DNA of 64,000 nucleotides from Stieleria magnilauensis (GTDB lineage Bacteria > Planctomycetota > Planctomycetia > Pirellulales > Pirellulaceae): contig CP036432.1 in the NCBI GenBank assembly GCA_007753675.1, positions 7,256,233 to 7,320,232 on the forward strand. Reading direction: 5' to 3'. A program made the position numbers and the translations under genes. Under the pieces are notes generated by a model. It searched no databases. It was not told where the DNA came from and saw nothing but the letters and a program-made list of their open reading frames with translations. Positions within the stretch are counted from its first letter, which is position 1, and each line of letters opens with the position of its first letter. Shown here one piece after another: positions 25,753 to 36,900 of this stretch.

Positions 25753-26394
25753 ATGTCGACCGTGTCTGATTCAAGTGTCACCAGCCTTCTTCACAGAGCC
25801 AGCGCGGGCGAACGTCGTGCGGTCGAACGGCTTCTGTCGAAGTACCGAGACCGGCTGAATTTGATGGTGAAGGTGCGTTTGGACAGCCGATTGGCGGGAC
25901 GACTGGACGCCTCGGACGTGGTTCAAGACACGCTGTTGCGCGCCGCACAGCGATTGTCGGAATTCGAAACATCACACGTTCCGTTTTATGTCTGGCTTCG
26001 ACAGATTGCCAGAGACCGTCTGTCGGAACTCTACGAACGGCATGTCACTACGAAAAAACGTTCGGTGTTGCAGGAGCAAGTTTGGGGTCTGTCCCAAGAT
26101 TCGATGGCCCGCATGACGCAGCTGCTTGGCGGGACAACCGGCGGCCTGATCGACGGTGCGATCAAGAAAGAAATGCTGCTGCGTCTCGATCGAGCCCTCG
26201 ACCAATTGCCCGATCAGCAACGTGAGATTTTGGTCATGCGATACCTCGAACACATGAAAGTGGCGGAAATCGCGGTCGCCTGCGGTCTGAGCGAAAGCGC
26301 GGTAAAAATGCGTCAATTACGCGGCGTGGAGCGTTTACGAAGCCTGCTTCGCCGCGACGATTCTGGGTCGGCCGCATCCGTTCGAGGAACTTAG
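25753..26394 (+). CDS. ECF-type RNA polymerase sigma factor
   Basis: 213 aa. The region-2-like block covers about residues 15-95 (YRDRLNLMVKVRLDSRL, DASDVVQDTLLRA, FYVWLRQIARDRL). Region 4 covers about 150-200 (LDRALDQLPDQQREILVMRYLEHMKVAEIA, then the helix-turn-helix ACGLSESAVKMRQLRGVERL). The central insert of about 40 residues (TTKKRSVLQEQVW to GAIKKEM) is typical of sigma factors expanded in planctomycetes. The start is preceded closely by GGAG (25747-25750). There is no anti-sigma gene; instead a Ser/Thr kinase starts 19 bp after the stop. In planctomycetes such sigma-kinase pairs are common and the kinase is thought to signal to the sigma factor. That link is family knowledge, not shown here. 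Confidence 0.93.
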   Translation: MSTVSDSSVTSLLHRASAGERRAVERLLSKYRDRLNLMVKVRLDSRLAGRLDASDVVQDTLLRAAQRLSEFETSHVPFYVWLRQIARDRLSELYERHVTTKKRSVLQEQVWGLSQDSMARMTQLLGGTTGGLIDGAIKKEMLLRLDRALDQLPDQQREILVMRYLEHMKVAEIAVACGLSESAVKMRQLRGVERLRSLLRRDDSGSAASVRGT

Positions 26395-26413
26395 GGGAGT
26401 TTCAAATTTACCC

Positions 26414-29400
26414 ATGGGTTCATCGGCCGACGCATCGGAATCCGAATCGGATCTCGCGGATCTTGTTGACGAAATCATCGATCAACTGCGATCCGGGGAG
26501 AACATTGACACCGCTGAGTACGTTCGACGCTTTCCCGGGCATGCCGACCGGATCGAACGATTGATCCCCACGCTGCGGTATCTCGGTGAAGTCAAGGACA
26601 TCACGATCGGTGATTCCTTGACGAACGATGCCGACCTCAGTGCGAATCTTGGCGGCTCGGACGACGCGCTGCTGTTCGAGCAACTGGGCGACTTCCAGAT
26701 CGTTCGTGAAATCGGCCGTGGCGGGATGGGGATCGTTTACGAAGCGAACGAGGTCTCTCTGGATCGACGGGTCGCGCTCAAGGTGCTTCCGTTCGCGTCG
26801 ATTTCGAGCGAACGTCAGCTGGCCCGATTCAAGGTCGAAGCTCAAGCGGCCGCCGGATTGCACCACTCGGGAATCGTTCCCGTCTATTCGGTCGGGTGTG
26901 ATCGTGGCGTGCACTACTACGCGATGCAGTACATCGATGGCACCAGTCTGGCCCTGGTCCTGAAGGAGTTTCGGCTCGCGTCGACGCGGCATTCCGTTTC
27001 GATCGGCGACCCGGGATCCGCCGAACGAACCGAACCGTCGACTCATTCGCCCGCCGAACAGCCCTCCGGTCCGTCAAACCGAGCCGGCAGCGGAGACGTG
27101 AGTGGTTCAGAATCTGCAAGTGAAGCTCGGCAACACTTTCGATCGATGGCGAATCTAGCGATCCAGGCCGCCGAGGCGCTTGAGCATGCCCATCAAAGTG
27201 GAGTGATTCATCGGGACATCAAACCGGGTAACTTGCTATTGGACGGCGAGGGCAAGTTGTGGATCACCGATTTCGGGCTGGCTCGTATCGAGCAAGATTC
27301 CGAGTTGACGATGACAGGCGACCTGGTCGGCACACTTCGGTACATGAGTCCCGAGCAGGCGACATCAAAGAGTTCTGCGGTCGACCACCGCTGTGACGTG
27401 TATTCGCTCGGCGCGACGCTCTATGAATTGCTGACGCGTCGACCTGCCTTTGCCGGAGACGACCGACAGGATCTGCTTCGCAAGATCATCAGTGTCGATC
27501 CCGTCCCGCCATCCAAATGGAACCCTCGCATTCCGGGCGACCTGGAAACGATCGTGATGAAGGCGATGGAAAAAGATCGCGATGCCCGATATGTCGACGC
27601 GCAAGCGATGGCGGACGACTTGCGCTGTTATTTGGAAGATCGACCGATCGCCGCACGACGCCCCACCAGCCTCGCCCGCATCCGTAAATGGGGGCGACGG
27701 CATCCGGCAATCGTCAGATCCTCGTTGGCAATGTTGTCCGTGATCGCGCTGGCATGGATGATCGGCAGCGTGCTGATCGTTCGGCAGTCGGCAAAGACTC
27801 AGGCCGCTTTGTCTCGGGCCACCGAAAACTTCAAACAGTCCGAGTCGAACCGAGCCAGAGCGGAAAAAGCGATCGACCGCCGCGAGCGACTACTGTATGT
27901 CCGTGGTCTCGGGCTGGCTGCCAAAGCCTGGCGTGATGGTGACGGAGCGGGTGCGGCGGCCTTGATGCGTTCCAACCCGGCCTATCAATCGCAGCCGGGA
28001 TTGCGAGGGTTCGAGTGGCACTTTCTGGACTCGTTGTTGTTGCCGCCCGACAACGTTGTGTTCCAGTCCGATCAAGAACTGACCGCATCGGCCGTTTCCC
28101 GCGACGGTAATCTGATCGCGATCGGTGACGCCGAAGGGACAATTCGCTTGATCCGTGCATCCGGGAAACCGTTGAGTCTCGATGGACACCGTGGCCCCGT
28201 TCAGTCGCTGGATCTGGATAGCAACGACCAGCGGTTGGCAAGTTGCGGCGAAGACGGCACCATCCGCATTTGGGACGTGGCAAACGGACAAGCAATCGAC
28301 GTGATCCAATCGGGGCATGAAGGAAAACCCGTGTTTGCCGTCCGCTATTCGAACGACGGAACGTCGTTGGCAAGCGGCGGTGGCGATGGCAACGTTCGCC
28401 TTTGGGAAGTCGTCACGATGGCGGTGCTGGTCGGGCACCGTCGCGATGTCCGCACGGTCGAGTTTGCTCCCGATGATGCGACGATCGCGTCGGGAAGCAA
28501 CGACCGCGACGTTCGAATCTGGCGTGTCGCGACCGAAAAGTCGATTCGAAGGCTGCGCGGCCACACCGGGATGGTACTTTGCACCACGTTCACCGCTGAC
28601 GGCCGCTACCTGATCAGCGGAAGCAACGACCACACGATTCGGTTTTGGAATCATGCCACCGGCGAGGAAGTCTGCGTCGTCCGCGAACACCGCGACGGCG
28701 TTCAAACGCTCGCGATCCTCGCCGATGGAGGAATCGTTGCCGGTGATCGAGGCGGGAATCTGCGGATTTGGCGGATTCGCGGCAGAAAACCCGTTGATCG
28801 ATTCCAGAACGATGGATTCTGGAGATTCTTGTCGGTCCAACTGTCGCCCGATGGAAAATCATGGGCTGGGCTGACCGAGGATGGCAATTTGATCCTACGT
28901 GATCTGGCGTCCCGACGAACCCGCGTCTTGCTGAACGACATCGCGGTTCAGATCCCGATTGCCGAACGTGAACAATTGGCGTTTTCGCCGGACGGATCGC
29001 GACTGTTCTGCGTGGATCGAATCGTGACACTCCCGTTCAATTGGGGCGACGAACTGCAACCGCCGCTCAAGCTGCAGATCCCCGTGGGTGCCCCCGGTTG
29101 TTTTGCGCCGGAGGAAAAGGCTATCGCCGTGGGCAGAGACGGATCGATCCAATCGTATGATGTTGAAACAGGGAAACGACTGCGAGAATTTGATTCGCCG
29201 ATCGGAGCGATCACGGGTCTGCGTTTCTCCGATGACGGCAATCAGTTGTTCGGCTGGGCACTCAAGGGGCCGATCGTCCGTTGGGATTGGCCGGGCGGGG
29301 AGATCGCCGAGACGATCGATCATCCCCACGATCAAATCATCGACCTGGAACCCTCGCCCGACGGAAACTCGATCGTGGCGTGCGGAACAGATGGTGCTGT

Positions 29401-30724
29401 CACCGTTCGGGACGAGGACAGTTTGCGGTGGCGGGAACTGGACCTTGGCGAGCGTCACTGCAGCAGCGTCAACTGGTACGACCGGGGAACCACACTCGCG
29501 TTGACCGCACCGGGGCTGCAAGATTTCCTTTACCGATTGGGGCCGGACGGCTTCATCGAAACGCTTGCGGACAATCAGGACGCAACGCAAACGGAAGTCT
29601 CCCGGAAACGCCGTCTGTTCCTCAGCAACGTTCGAGGCGTCCGAGTTGAAGTGCTGGACCTCGACCGGCTCGATGTCACCTCCGACACGAACGAACTGCT
29701 GCAGGGTCACAGCGATCAGATTTGGTCGCTCTCGGTCACGGGTGACGGAGAGCACACGCTGACCGCCAGCCGCGACGGAACGCTCCGCCGCTGGTCCCAA
29801 CCGGTCGACCGCTGGGGATGGCTTTCGCGACGCCGTCACGTCGACTTTCGCGTCGATGACTTCGCCTGGTCAGACGGTCAGAAGACGCTGGGAATCGCAG
29901 AGATCGGCCGCGGCCTGATCTATCAATGGCCCGGTGGGAAGCTGCGGCACCATTATCGATGGTGGGGAAACTCCGGGCCCAACGCCATGGGATTTGCGTT
30001 TGAATCGGTCGCAATGGCGCCCACAGGCGGTCGACTTGTCACCGGGCACCGTGACGGTTCCCTCCGCTTTTGGTGGCCTTCGCCGGGGCCGCCGACTCAC
30101 ATCATCCAGGCGATGGAAATCGATTCGGGCGTGACGGCGATCACGTTATCGCCGGACGGACGATGGCTGGCCGCCTGCAGTCGGCGGGGAAACGTCGTCA
30201 AGCTCGTTGACACGGCAACGTGGCAATCGACATGGTCCGCGCCGGCGGATGATTGCGATGACTTCGCGTTTTCGTCCGACGGGCGATGGCTGGCGTACTG
30301 CGACGGAACAGACGCGGTGTTGGTCTCGGTCTATCCTTTTCGCGAAGTCCAACGATTCAGCGGCCATTCGCTGACGGTGAACGGGTTGGCGTTTTCGCCC
30401 GACGACCGCCTGTTGGTGACGGCATGTGAAGATCGCAAATTGCGGATCTGGAATCCGGAAACGGGGGAATTGCAGACGACGCTCCGGGGGCACGCCGCAC
30501 CGATCGGCCGTGTCACGTTCACGCCCGACGGCACGACCATGGTGTCCGGTGACGCCGATGGCGTGATCAAGTTGTGGCACTTGGCGACGGGCCAGGAACT
30601 CTACACGCTTGCCGATCTCGATTTCGGGATCGACAAACTCTCCTTCGATGCCGGCGGCCGCGTCCTGGTCGCCCTCTCCTCCGACGGTCACATCCACGTG
30701 TTCGATGCGGAATCGCGGCAGTAG
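26414..30724 (+). CDS. Membrane Ser/Thr protein kinase with C-terminal WD40 repeats
   Basis: 1,436 aa. Residues 1-90 form the acidic helical N-terminus seen in planctomycete kinases (DTAEYVRRFPGHADRIERL). The kinase domain (about 94-415) has glycine loop G101-RGGMG, lysine K123, catalytic H266-R-D268 with N273, and D286-F-G. A single transmembrane helix lies about 436-457, followed by a coiled coil (about 460-500). From about 545 to the end there are roughly a dozen WD40-like blades (LASCGEDGTIRIWDVANG, LAFSPDDRLLVTACEDRKLRIW), probably one or two propellers on the far side of the membrane. An insert of about 55 residues rich in Ser, Glu and Pro interrupts the kinase domain near 185-240. It probably shares a transcript with the sigma gene. 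Confidence 0.94.
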   Translation: MGSSADASESESDLADLVDEIIDQLRSGENIDTAEYVRRFPGHADRIERLIPTLRYLGEVKDITIGDSLTNDADLSANLGGSDDALLFEQLGDFQIVREIGRGGMGIVYEANEVSLDRRVALKVLPFASISSERQLARFKVEAQAAAGLHHSGIVPVYSVGCDRGVHYYAMQYIDGTSLALVLKEFRLASTRHSVSIGDPGSAERTEPSTHSPAEQPSGPSNRAGSGDVSGSESASEARQHFRSMANLAIQAAEALEHAHQSGVIHRDIKPGNLLLDGEGKLWITDFGLARIEQDSELTMTGDLVGTLRYMSPEQATSKSSAVDHRCDVYSLGATLYELLTRRPAFAGDDRQDLLRKIISVDPVPPSKWNPRIPGDLETIVMKAMEKDRDARYVDAQAMADDLRCYLEDRPIAARRPTSLARIRKWGRRHPAIVRSSLAMLSVIALAWMIGSVLIVRQSAKTQAALSRATENFKQSESNRARAEKAIDRRERLLYVRGLGLAAKAWRDGDGAGAAALMRSNPAYQSQPGLRGFEWHFLDSLLLPPDNVVFQSDQELTASAVSRDGNLIAIGDAEGTIRLIRASGKPLSLDGHRGPVQSLDLDSNDQRLASCGEDGTIRIWDVANGQAIDVIQSGHEGKPVFAVRYSNDGTSLASGGGDGNVRLWEVVTMAVLVGHRRDVRTVEFAPDDATIASGSNDRDVRIWRVATEKSIRRLRGHTGMVLCTTFTADGRYLISGSNDHTIRFWNHATGEEVCVVREHRDGVQTLAILADGGIVAGDRGGNLRIWRIRGRKPVDRFQNDGFWRFLSVQLSPDGKSWAGLTEDGNLILRDLASRRTRVLLNDIAVQIPIAEREQLAFSPDGSRLFCVDRIVTLPFNWGDELQPPLKLQIPVGAPGCFAPEEKAIAVGRDGSIQSYDVETGKRLREFDSPIGAITGLRFSDDGNQLFGWALKGPIVRWDWPGGEIAETIDHPHDQIIDLEPSPDGNSIVACGTDGAVTVRDEDSLRWRELDLGERHCSSVNWYDRGTTLALTAPGLQDFLYRLGPDGFIETLADNQDATQTEVSRKRRLFLSNVRGVRVEVLDLDRLDVTSDTNELLQGHSDQIWSLSVTGDGEHTLTASRDGTLRRWSQPVDRWGWLSRRRHVDFRVDDFAWSDGQKTLGIAEIGRGLIYQWPGGKLRHHYRWWGNSGPNAMGFAFESVAMAPTGGRLVTGHRDGSLRFWWPSPGPPTHIIQAMEIDSGVTAITLSPDGRWLAACSRRGNVVKLVDTATWQSTWSAPADDCDDFAFSSDGRWLAYCDGTDAVLVSVYPFREVQRFSGHSLTVNGLAFSPDDRLLVTACEDRKLRIWNPETGELQTTLRGHAAPIGRVTFTPDGTTMVSGDADGVIKLWHLATGQELYTLADLDFGIDKLSFDAGGRVLVALSSDGHIHVFDAESRQ

Positions 30725-30750
30725 CGTCTGTCACAGCGCGACTTGGACCG

Positions 30751-30806
30751 TGGGATCGGCTTCCAGCCAGGCGTGTCCGGAAATGACAGGCTGGAAGCCT
30801 ATCCCA
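30751..30806. repeat. Hairpin repeat (18-bp arms)
   Basis: Arms TGGGATCGGCTTCCAGCC (30751-30768) and GGCTGGAAGCCTATCCCA (30789-30806) pair with one mismatch around a 20-nt loop. It sits just after the kinase stop codon. With no T-run it looks like a REP-type element, though it could also stabilise the 3' end of the kinase mRNA. Confidence 0.8.
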
Positions 30807-30953
30807 CTGATTTTCGCGTCATCTGACAAAACGCGACATTTTTCCGGTGACGTTCTGGTTTGCTTTTCCCGGATCAGTCTTGGGGCCATTCCATTCGAAC
30901 GATCCGGTGTGCCGCGGCATCTCGGAATTGTCGACCTTCGAGACTCCTGATCG

Positions 30954-33900
30954 ATGACACAAGAAACTCTCCCACGCAAACCGAATCGACTCGTTTTGCG
31001 ACGTAGTCGGCATGGCAACCGAAGACGAAAGACGCGGCGATCGTTGATGCAGGCGCTGGAGCCCCGGATCGTTCTCGATGCGGATCCCGGCAATGTGTTT
31101 GCTCACCTGTACGGCGAGATCGAACGGCCATCCGGAAGTTATGAAATCCCGTTCCAGATCAACTCCGATACCTTTCTCAGTGCCCGGGGAACTCAGGTAT
31201 TGGGATTCAAGGTGGATTCGGGCGAGAGCGGAAGCCTTGATCCTGCGTCGGCAAAGATCCGCCATTCCAATGGCACGTACCTCGCACTGAACTTTTCCGA
31301 CGATGATCTTTCACCAGGCACATCCAGTCTGGTCGTTGCCGAACTCGTCCCTGGCGACTACACACTTGAGATCAGATCCCAAAACGAGACATCTGGAGCG
31401 TTCGACGTCTCAGTTTTCTTGGCGGGAGACTTGAATGGTGACGGTGCGGTTCAAATCAGTGACCGCTACGATCTGATTCGACTGCTGCGATCTCGATCGT
31501 ATCGGGTAGAAGCCGATGTCAATCTGGACGGATTGCTGACATCGTTTGACACCGCTCATCTACTTCGCAACTACGGCGTAAGCACTTCGATTGAGCCGCT
31601 GGCGTTGGCGGCGGGACTCGATCCCGGGGCTCAGCAGACGCTTCCCGATGGAACGCCTGTGACGGCACTTGACGCTCAGCGCGTCTCGGGACTGACGAAC
31701 CCGGGAGCCAACATTGGCGTCGACTTTGACGCTGATCCAACGATCGACGTGAATCTGTTAGTCGACGCGACCGGTGAATTCTCGACTCCGGTCACCTTGA
31801 CCGAAGGCCCCAATCGGATCAGCGTCTACGCCACGGACAGCTTCGGGCAATCCGCTTCGGTCGTGCTTGATGTGGTCCTGGACACCACCGCTCCGGCTTT
31901 ATCACTCTCCCTTGCGGCCGACTCGGATAGCGATCCGATCGGTGATCTGCAAACAACCGCCGAATCGGTCACCCTCGAGGGTAGGACGGAAGCGGGGCAG
32001 CCGGTGCAATTATTTCGCAACGGCGACTTGATCAACGTTGTCGCTTCGATGACCGCGGACGCCGATGGAGTTATCCAGTTCGGCGGGCAACCACTACAGC
32101 TTGGAGGCAATCTCTTTACTGCGATCGCAGTCGACTTGGTTGGAAACTCCGCCCAAACCAATCTGGAAGTCACGCGAATATCTGGCGATACCACTGCACC
32201 GTCGATCGATCTGTCATTGGTTGACGACACGGGCGTCAGCCGTACCGACCACATCACCCGCGATGCGCGGGTCATCGGGCAAATCAATGACGATAGTGAC
32301 CTCGCAACCGTTCAAGCAACTGTTGACGGCGTGATTTCTGGTTCGCTGGTGGATGTCACGTCGTACCTGCAAAGCGACGGCAGCATCTCGTTTGATTCGA
32401 CGCTGCTTTCAACGTTGAATGGTGGTCCGATTCCCGACGGCGACTTCAGTCTTCGCGTCGTTGCGGCCGACGAGTTTGGCAATGAAAGCAGCCATTCGAT
32501 CGCGATCACGCTCGATACGGTCGCTCCCAATGTGGACATCGCGTCCCCGATCGATGGAACGATCACAAACACAAGCGTAACGGTTTCCGGGCAGGCCACC
32601 GATGACGGATCCGCGATCGTCTCTTTGGAAGGCAAGTTGGACCAACGTGATCTGTTCTCGATCGGTTTGGACGCGACGGGTCAATTCAGTTTCAATAGCG
32701 CAATTGTCGGCGGCGCGACCGATGATGGTCCGCACACCTATGCGTTGCGGGCGACGGACTTGGCCGGGAACGTGTCCGGCTTTCAAGCCGTCAACTTCAC
32801 ACTCGACACGCTTGTACCCGTTGTCGCCATCACCGCGCCTGTCGACGGATTGCTGACGGCCACCAACGTTTCGGTAACGGGGCAGGCGTCGGATGTGGGC
32901 GTGGGACTGCAATCGGCACGGGCGAGGATTGACCAAGGAGAGTTCTTTGCAGTGTCGCTCGATGGTGCGGGGAACTTCAATTTCCCGACGACGTTTCAGG
33001 TCGATGGCAGCAACGACGGTACGCACACGGTCGAAGTTCAGGTGAGCGACCGGGCGGGGAATGGGTCGGAACTTGCCAGTGTTTCTGTCCTGCTGGACTC
33101 CACGGCTCCGGGTGCCATTTTGTCTTTGGCCGAGACATCCGATACCGGTGTTCTCGGTGACGGTTCGACTCATTTGGATGTTGTCACCATCGAAGGCCAA
33201 ACCGAACCGGACGTCACCGCCGTGTTGTTGGCTGACGGTCGGACGACCCAAGCTGACACGATCGGAAAGTTCACTTTTGCCGATGTCCCGCTGGGGCATG
33301 GCGAAAACCGTGTGGAGGTTCGACTAACGGATGCGGCTGGGAATTCTGCAATCGTGGCGGAAGAATTCGTGCGAACTGTGGAAGTCACAGAGTTGGTCGA
33401 ACGCACGGATTTCACGGTCTCCAAGGAGTTTGCGATCACCGTTCCCGCCGAACCGTCTTATGTCCAACTGACCTACAGCGACCTGCACTTCGATCAAGCA
33501 GACGACTTCATCAACGACGCTTTTGAGATCGCTCTGGTCGATGAAGCGGGAAACTCGCTCGTTCATGCGATCACTGGATCCGCCGACGCGGCTTTCAATT
33601 GGACCGAAGGCGAATCCCCCGCGCTCGGTGCCAACACCTTGCATGCAGGTCAAACCGTCAAGATCGACTTGACGCACATTGCCGCCGGCACGAGCGCGAC
33701 ATTGATCGCCAGGCTTGTCAACAATGACAACGACACGATGACGTCGGTCACCGTCCGGTCGGACGGGATCTTTAGCGGATCACTGGGAACACCCGTTGGG
33801 ACGAATGTGGTCGAGTCGATTGGTGGAGGTGCTTCGGGAGGTTTCGCTGCGGAGCAGACAACCGCCGCCAACCTCACAACACGGAGCGGACCAGCGCAAT

Positions 33901-36900
33901 CGTTCACCGGTTCCTTTGACGTCAGTGTCGATGCCGCTGGCAGTGAAATTGGAAGCGGCGAGCCGTCGCAACCGATCGAGATCGTGGGCTCGCCGGCGTT
34001 CGCAACGAACGTGGTTGCTGGAACGTCGAATCCATTGAACTATTCCGGAACCGATTTCTGGTTCGCGACGGAGAGCTCCGATTGGGGAACGTTCTTGATC
34101 ACCAGCGATACCGCAGTGACGGGAACGTTCGAGGAGGATTCTATCTTCGGGTCTGATGGCACCGTCCTCGTACCGGGCTACACCGAAACATTCTCGGCTT
34201 CTCCCGGGAATCCAGCAAAAATTGTAGCGCGGTCCAGCGGACATGCTCGGATCACGGCGTCCGGTGACGTCTCCGTTGTTGCACTTGATGCGATTTTCGG
34301 CAAAGCGACGGCGGTCATTCCGACCGAAGCACTCGGCACGGACTACATGGTTCTCGGCTGGCCCAATGAGGACAACTGCCCTTGCATGTCGTATAGCCAA
34401 TTCGAAATCAACGCAATCGAGGATGACACTTCGGTCACCATCACAACACGTGAAACACTCGCAGACACCTCCGGTCATACGGCATTCAATGGGTCACTCC
34501 GGCACGAAGTTCCCAACCGAACGTTGCCCACCGGAGTCCCTGTCACAATGACCTTTAACAAGGGTGACAACCTCTCTGCACTCGTTAATTATGACGTCAA
34601 CTCCACGATTGTCACGTTGGATGATCTGACAGGCACGACGATTCAATCAGACAAACCGATCTTCGTCACAGCGGGAAGCTCTGGGGAGCTCATGGAGCAG
34701 ATGCCTTCGGTCAACACTTGGGGAAGTCATTATTTCACGCAGCCAATTCCGGCGTTCGATGCACCCTATACGATCCGGGTGCTCGCTGCGGAAGATGAGA
34801 CCGATGTTTTTATCGATGGGCAACAAGTTGCCACGCTTGACTCCGGTGAACTGCACCAGCAACAACTTTCGGAGACTGTCGAAATCACCTCGACGAACCC
34901 AGTGCTGGTCGGACAATTAACTCACGTCCCGCCAAACGAACCATTTTCGGGTGCAGTCTCGACGCTCGTTCTGACGCCGGTTGAGCAATACGTCGACACG
35001 CACCGCATTGTGATGCCGACTCACGAATGGAACTCGATCCCCATTCAGAATTTGGGCATCGTCGCCCCGTCGGCGGCGATCGGAACACTGACGATTGACG
35101 GTGAACCGGTGCCGGCAGGACTCTTCGAACCGATCGGAGACAGCGGATTTGTTTCGGTTCCCCTGGAGGTAGAATCAGGGGATCACTTTCTGACGGCGGC
35201 TGTGCCATTTTCCGCAGCCGTCTATTTTTTCGGCACGTTTGATTCAGAACGTCGAGTTACCGCCTATTTCTACGGATCAGGCGGCGGGCTAGCTCCGATC
35301 GCTTCGGTGGATTCTGTGCTGCTATCCACCGACACCGCTCTCAACTCCGTTGGTCGCGAGGCGACGTTGCGATCGGTCGTGTTGGACGAAATTCAGAATC
35401 CATTGCCCGGTGTGCGCGTCGACCTGGTCATCGAGGGTAGCAATGAATCAGTCGGACATGGCTACACGGACGAGAACGGAATCGCGACGTTTACCTACAC
35501 CGGAGGGTTGCCCGGACTGGATCAAATCCGGGCATCCGTCGGGCAAGTCCATGACTCGCTCGAGTTGGAGTGGGCGTTTCTCGCTCCTCCGACGATCACG
35601 ATCGACAGTCCCGCATCGGGAGGAACGGTCACCGCAGGCAATTCCGTCCTGGTCACGGGAACGGCTTTATCGCACGCTGACGGAGGACCGATCACGCACG
35701 TTACGGTCAATGATGGACCGGTTGATGTACTGGACCCGAGCGGAAACTTCTTTGCAGCCTTGGCGATCGAACCCGGACTCAACACGTTTGCATTCACGGC
35801 CTACGACACTTTCGGTCAATCGGATACCGAAACACTTCACCTGTTGGGCGTCTCATCGGGGCAACCTGACCCGATCTTTGACGTCGTGTCCGACGTCTCT
35901 GGTAGCTTGGTCGGCCGTTATGGAAAGACAACCTATAACGCCCGGGCGAAATTGTTGTACACCGAATTGGCCATCGAAAACGACGGCGACTATCCGGTCG
36001 ATGTCCCGCTGGTCGTCGGAATCACCAACCTGAGCGATCCATCCGTCCGAGTGCGTGGATTCGACGGTCGGACGGCCGACGGCGTTCCGTTTTTCGATCT
36101 CTCCTCGCGAGTTTCCGATGGCACGCTCGAACCGGGTGAATCCTCTGCCGGGCGAATGATTTCGTTCTTTGATCCCAACCAGACGCCTTTTACCTATGAC
36201 GTGGTCGTCCTGGGCAAACCGAACGAGGCTCCGGAAATCCTGACGACCCCAATCGTGCAAGCAACACTCGATCGACCCTACCGCTACGACGTGGACGCGA
36301 TCGACCCGGAGGGCAGCGCGATTGCGTATCGGTTGCGGTCGGGGCCGTCTACTGCGGCAATCGATGCGCAAACGGGCGTCGTCACCTGGACGCCGCAAAC
36401 CGGCGATGCAGGGACACATGTCATGATTGTCGGCGCCGAAGACGGACGCGGCGGATCAACGGAGCAGCGATTCTTGTTGTCGGCCGTTGCCGCACCTCCG
36501 AATCGACCACCGCAAATCCTGTCATCGCCCGTCGTCGACGCCTACGTGGGTGAGACCTATCGCTATCAAGTCAATGCGGCCGATCCCGACAACGATTCGT
36601 TGACCTATCGATTGCAACCGATTCCGCCCACCGATGTGTCTGTACTTAATCCGGGCTTCGAAGACGATGTGCTCATTTCAGGCGGCTTCCGCCAAGGGAG
36701 CTTTTCGGGTTGGGAAGTCGTCGGACGGGGTGGCGTGTACAATCCGACGAGCAGCGATTTCCCCAATGGCAATGCGTCTGAGGGCAACAACGTTGCGTAT
36801 CACTTCGGCGGAACGCTTTCGCAAACGCTCACATCGCCACTGGAGGCAGGCAAGCTTTACACCCTTGAAGTGGATGTCGGCAGGCGAATTCGGTACGAAT

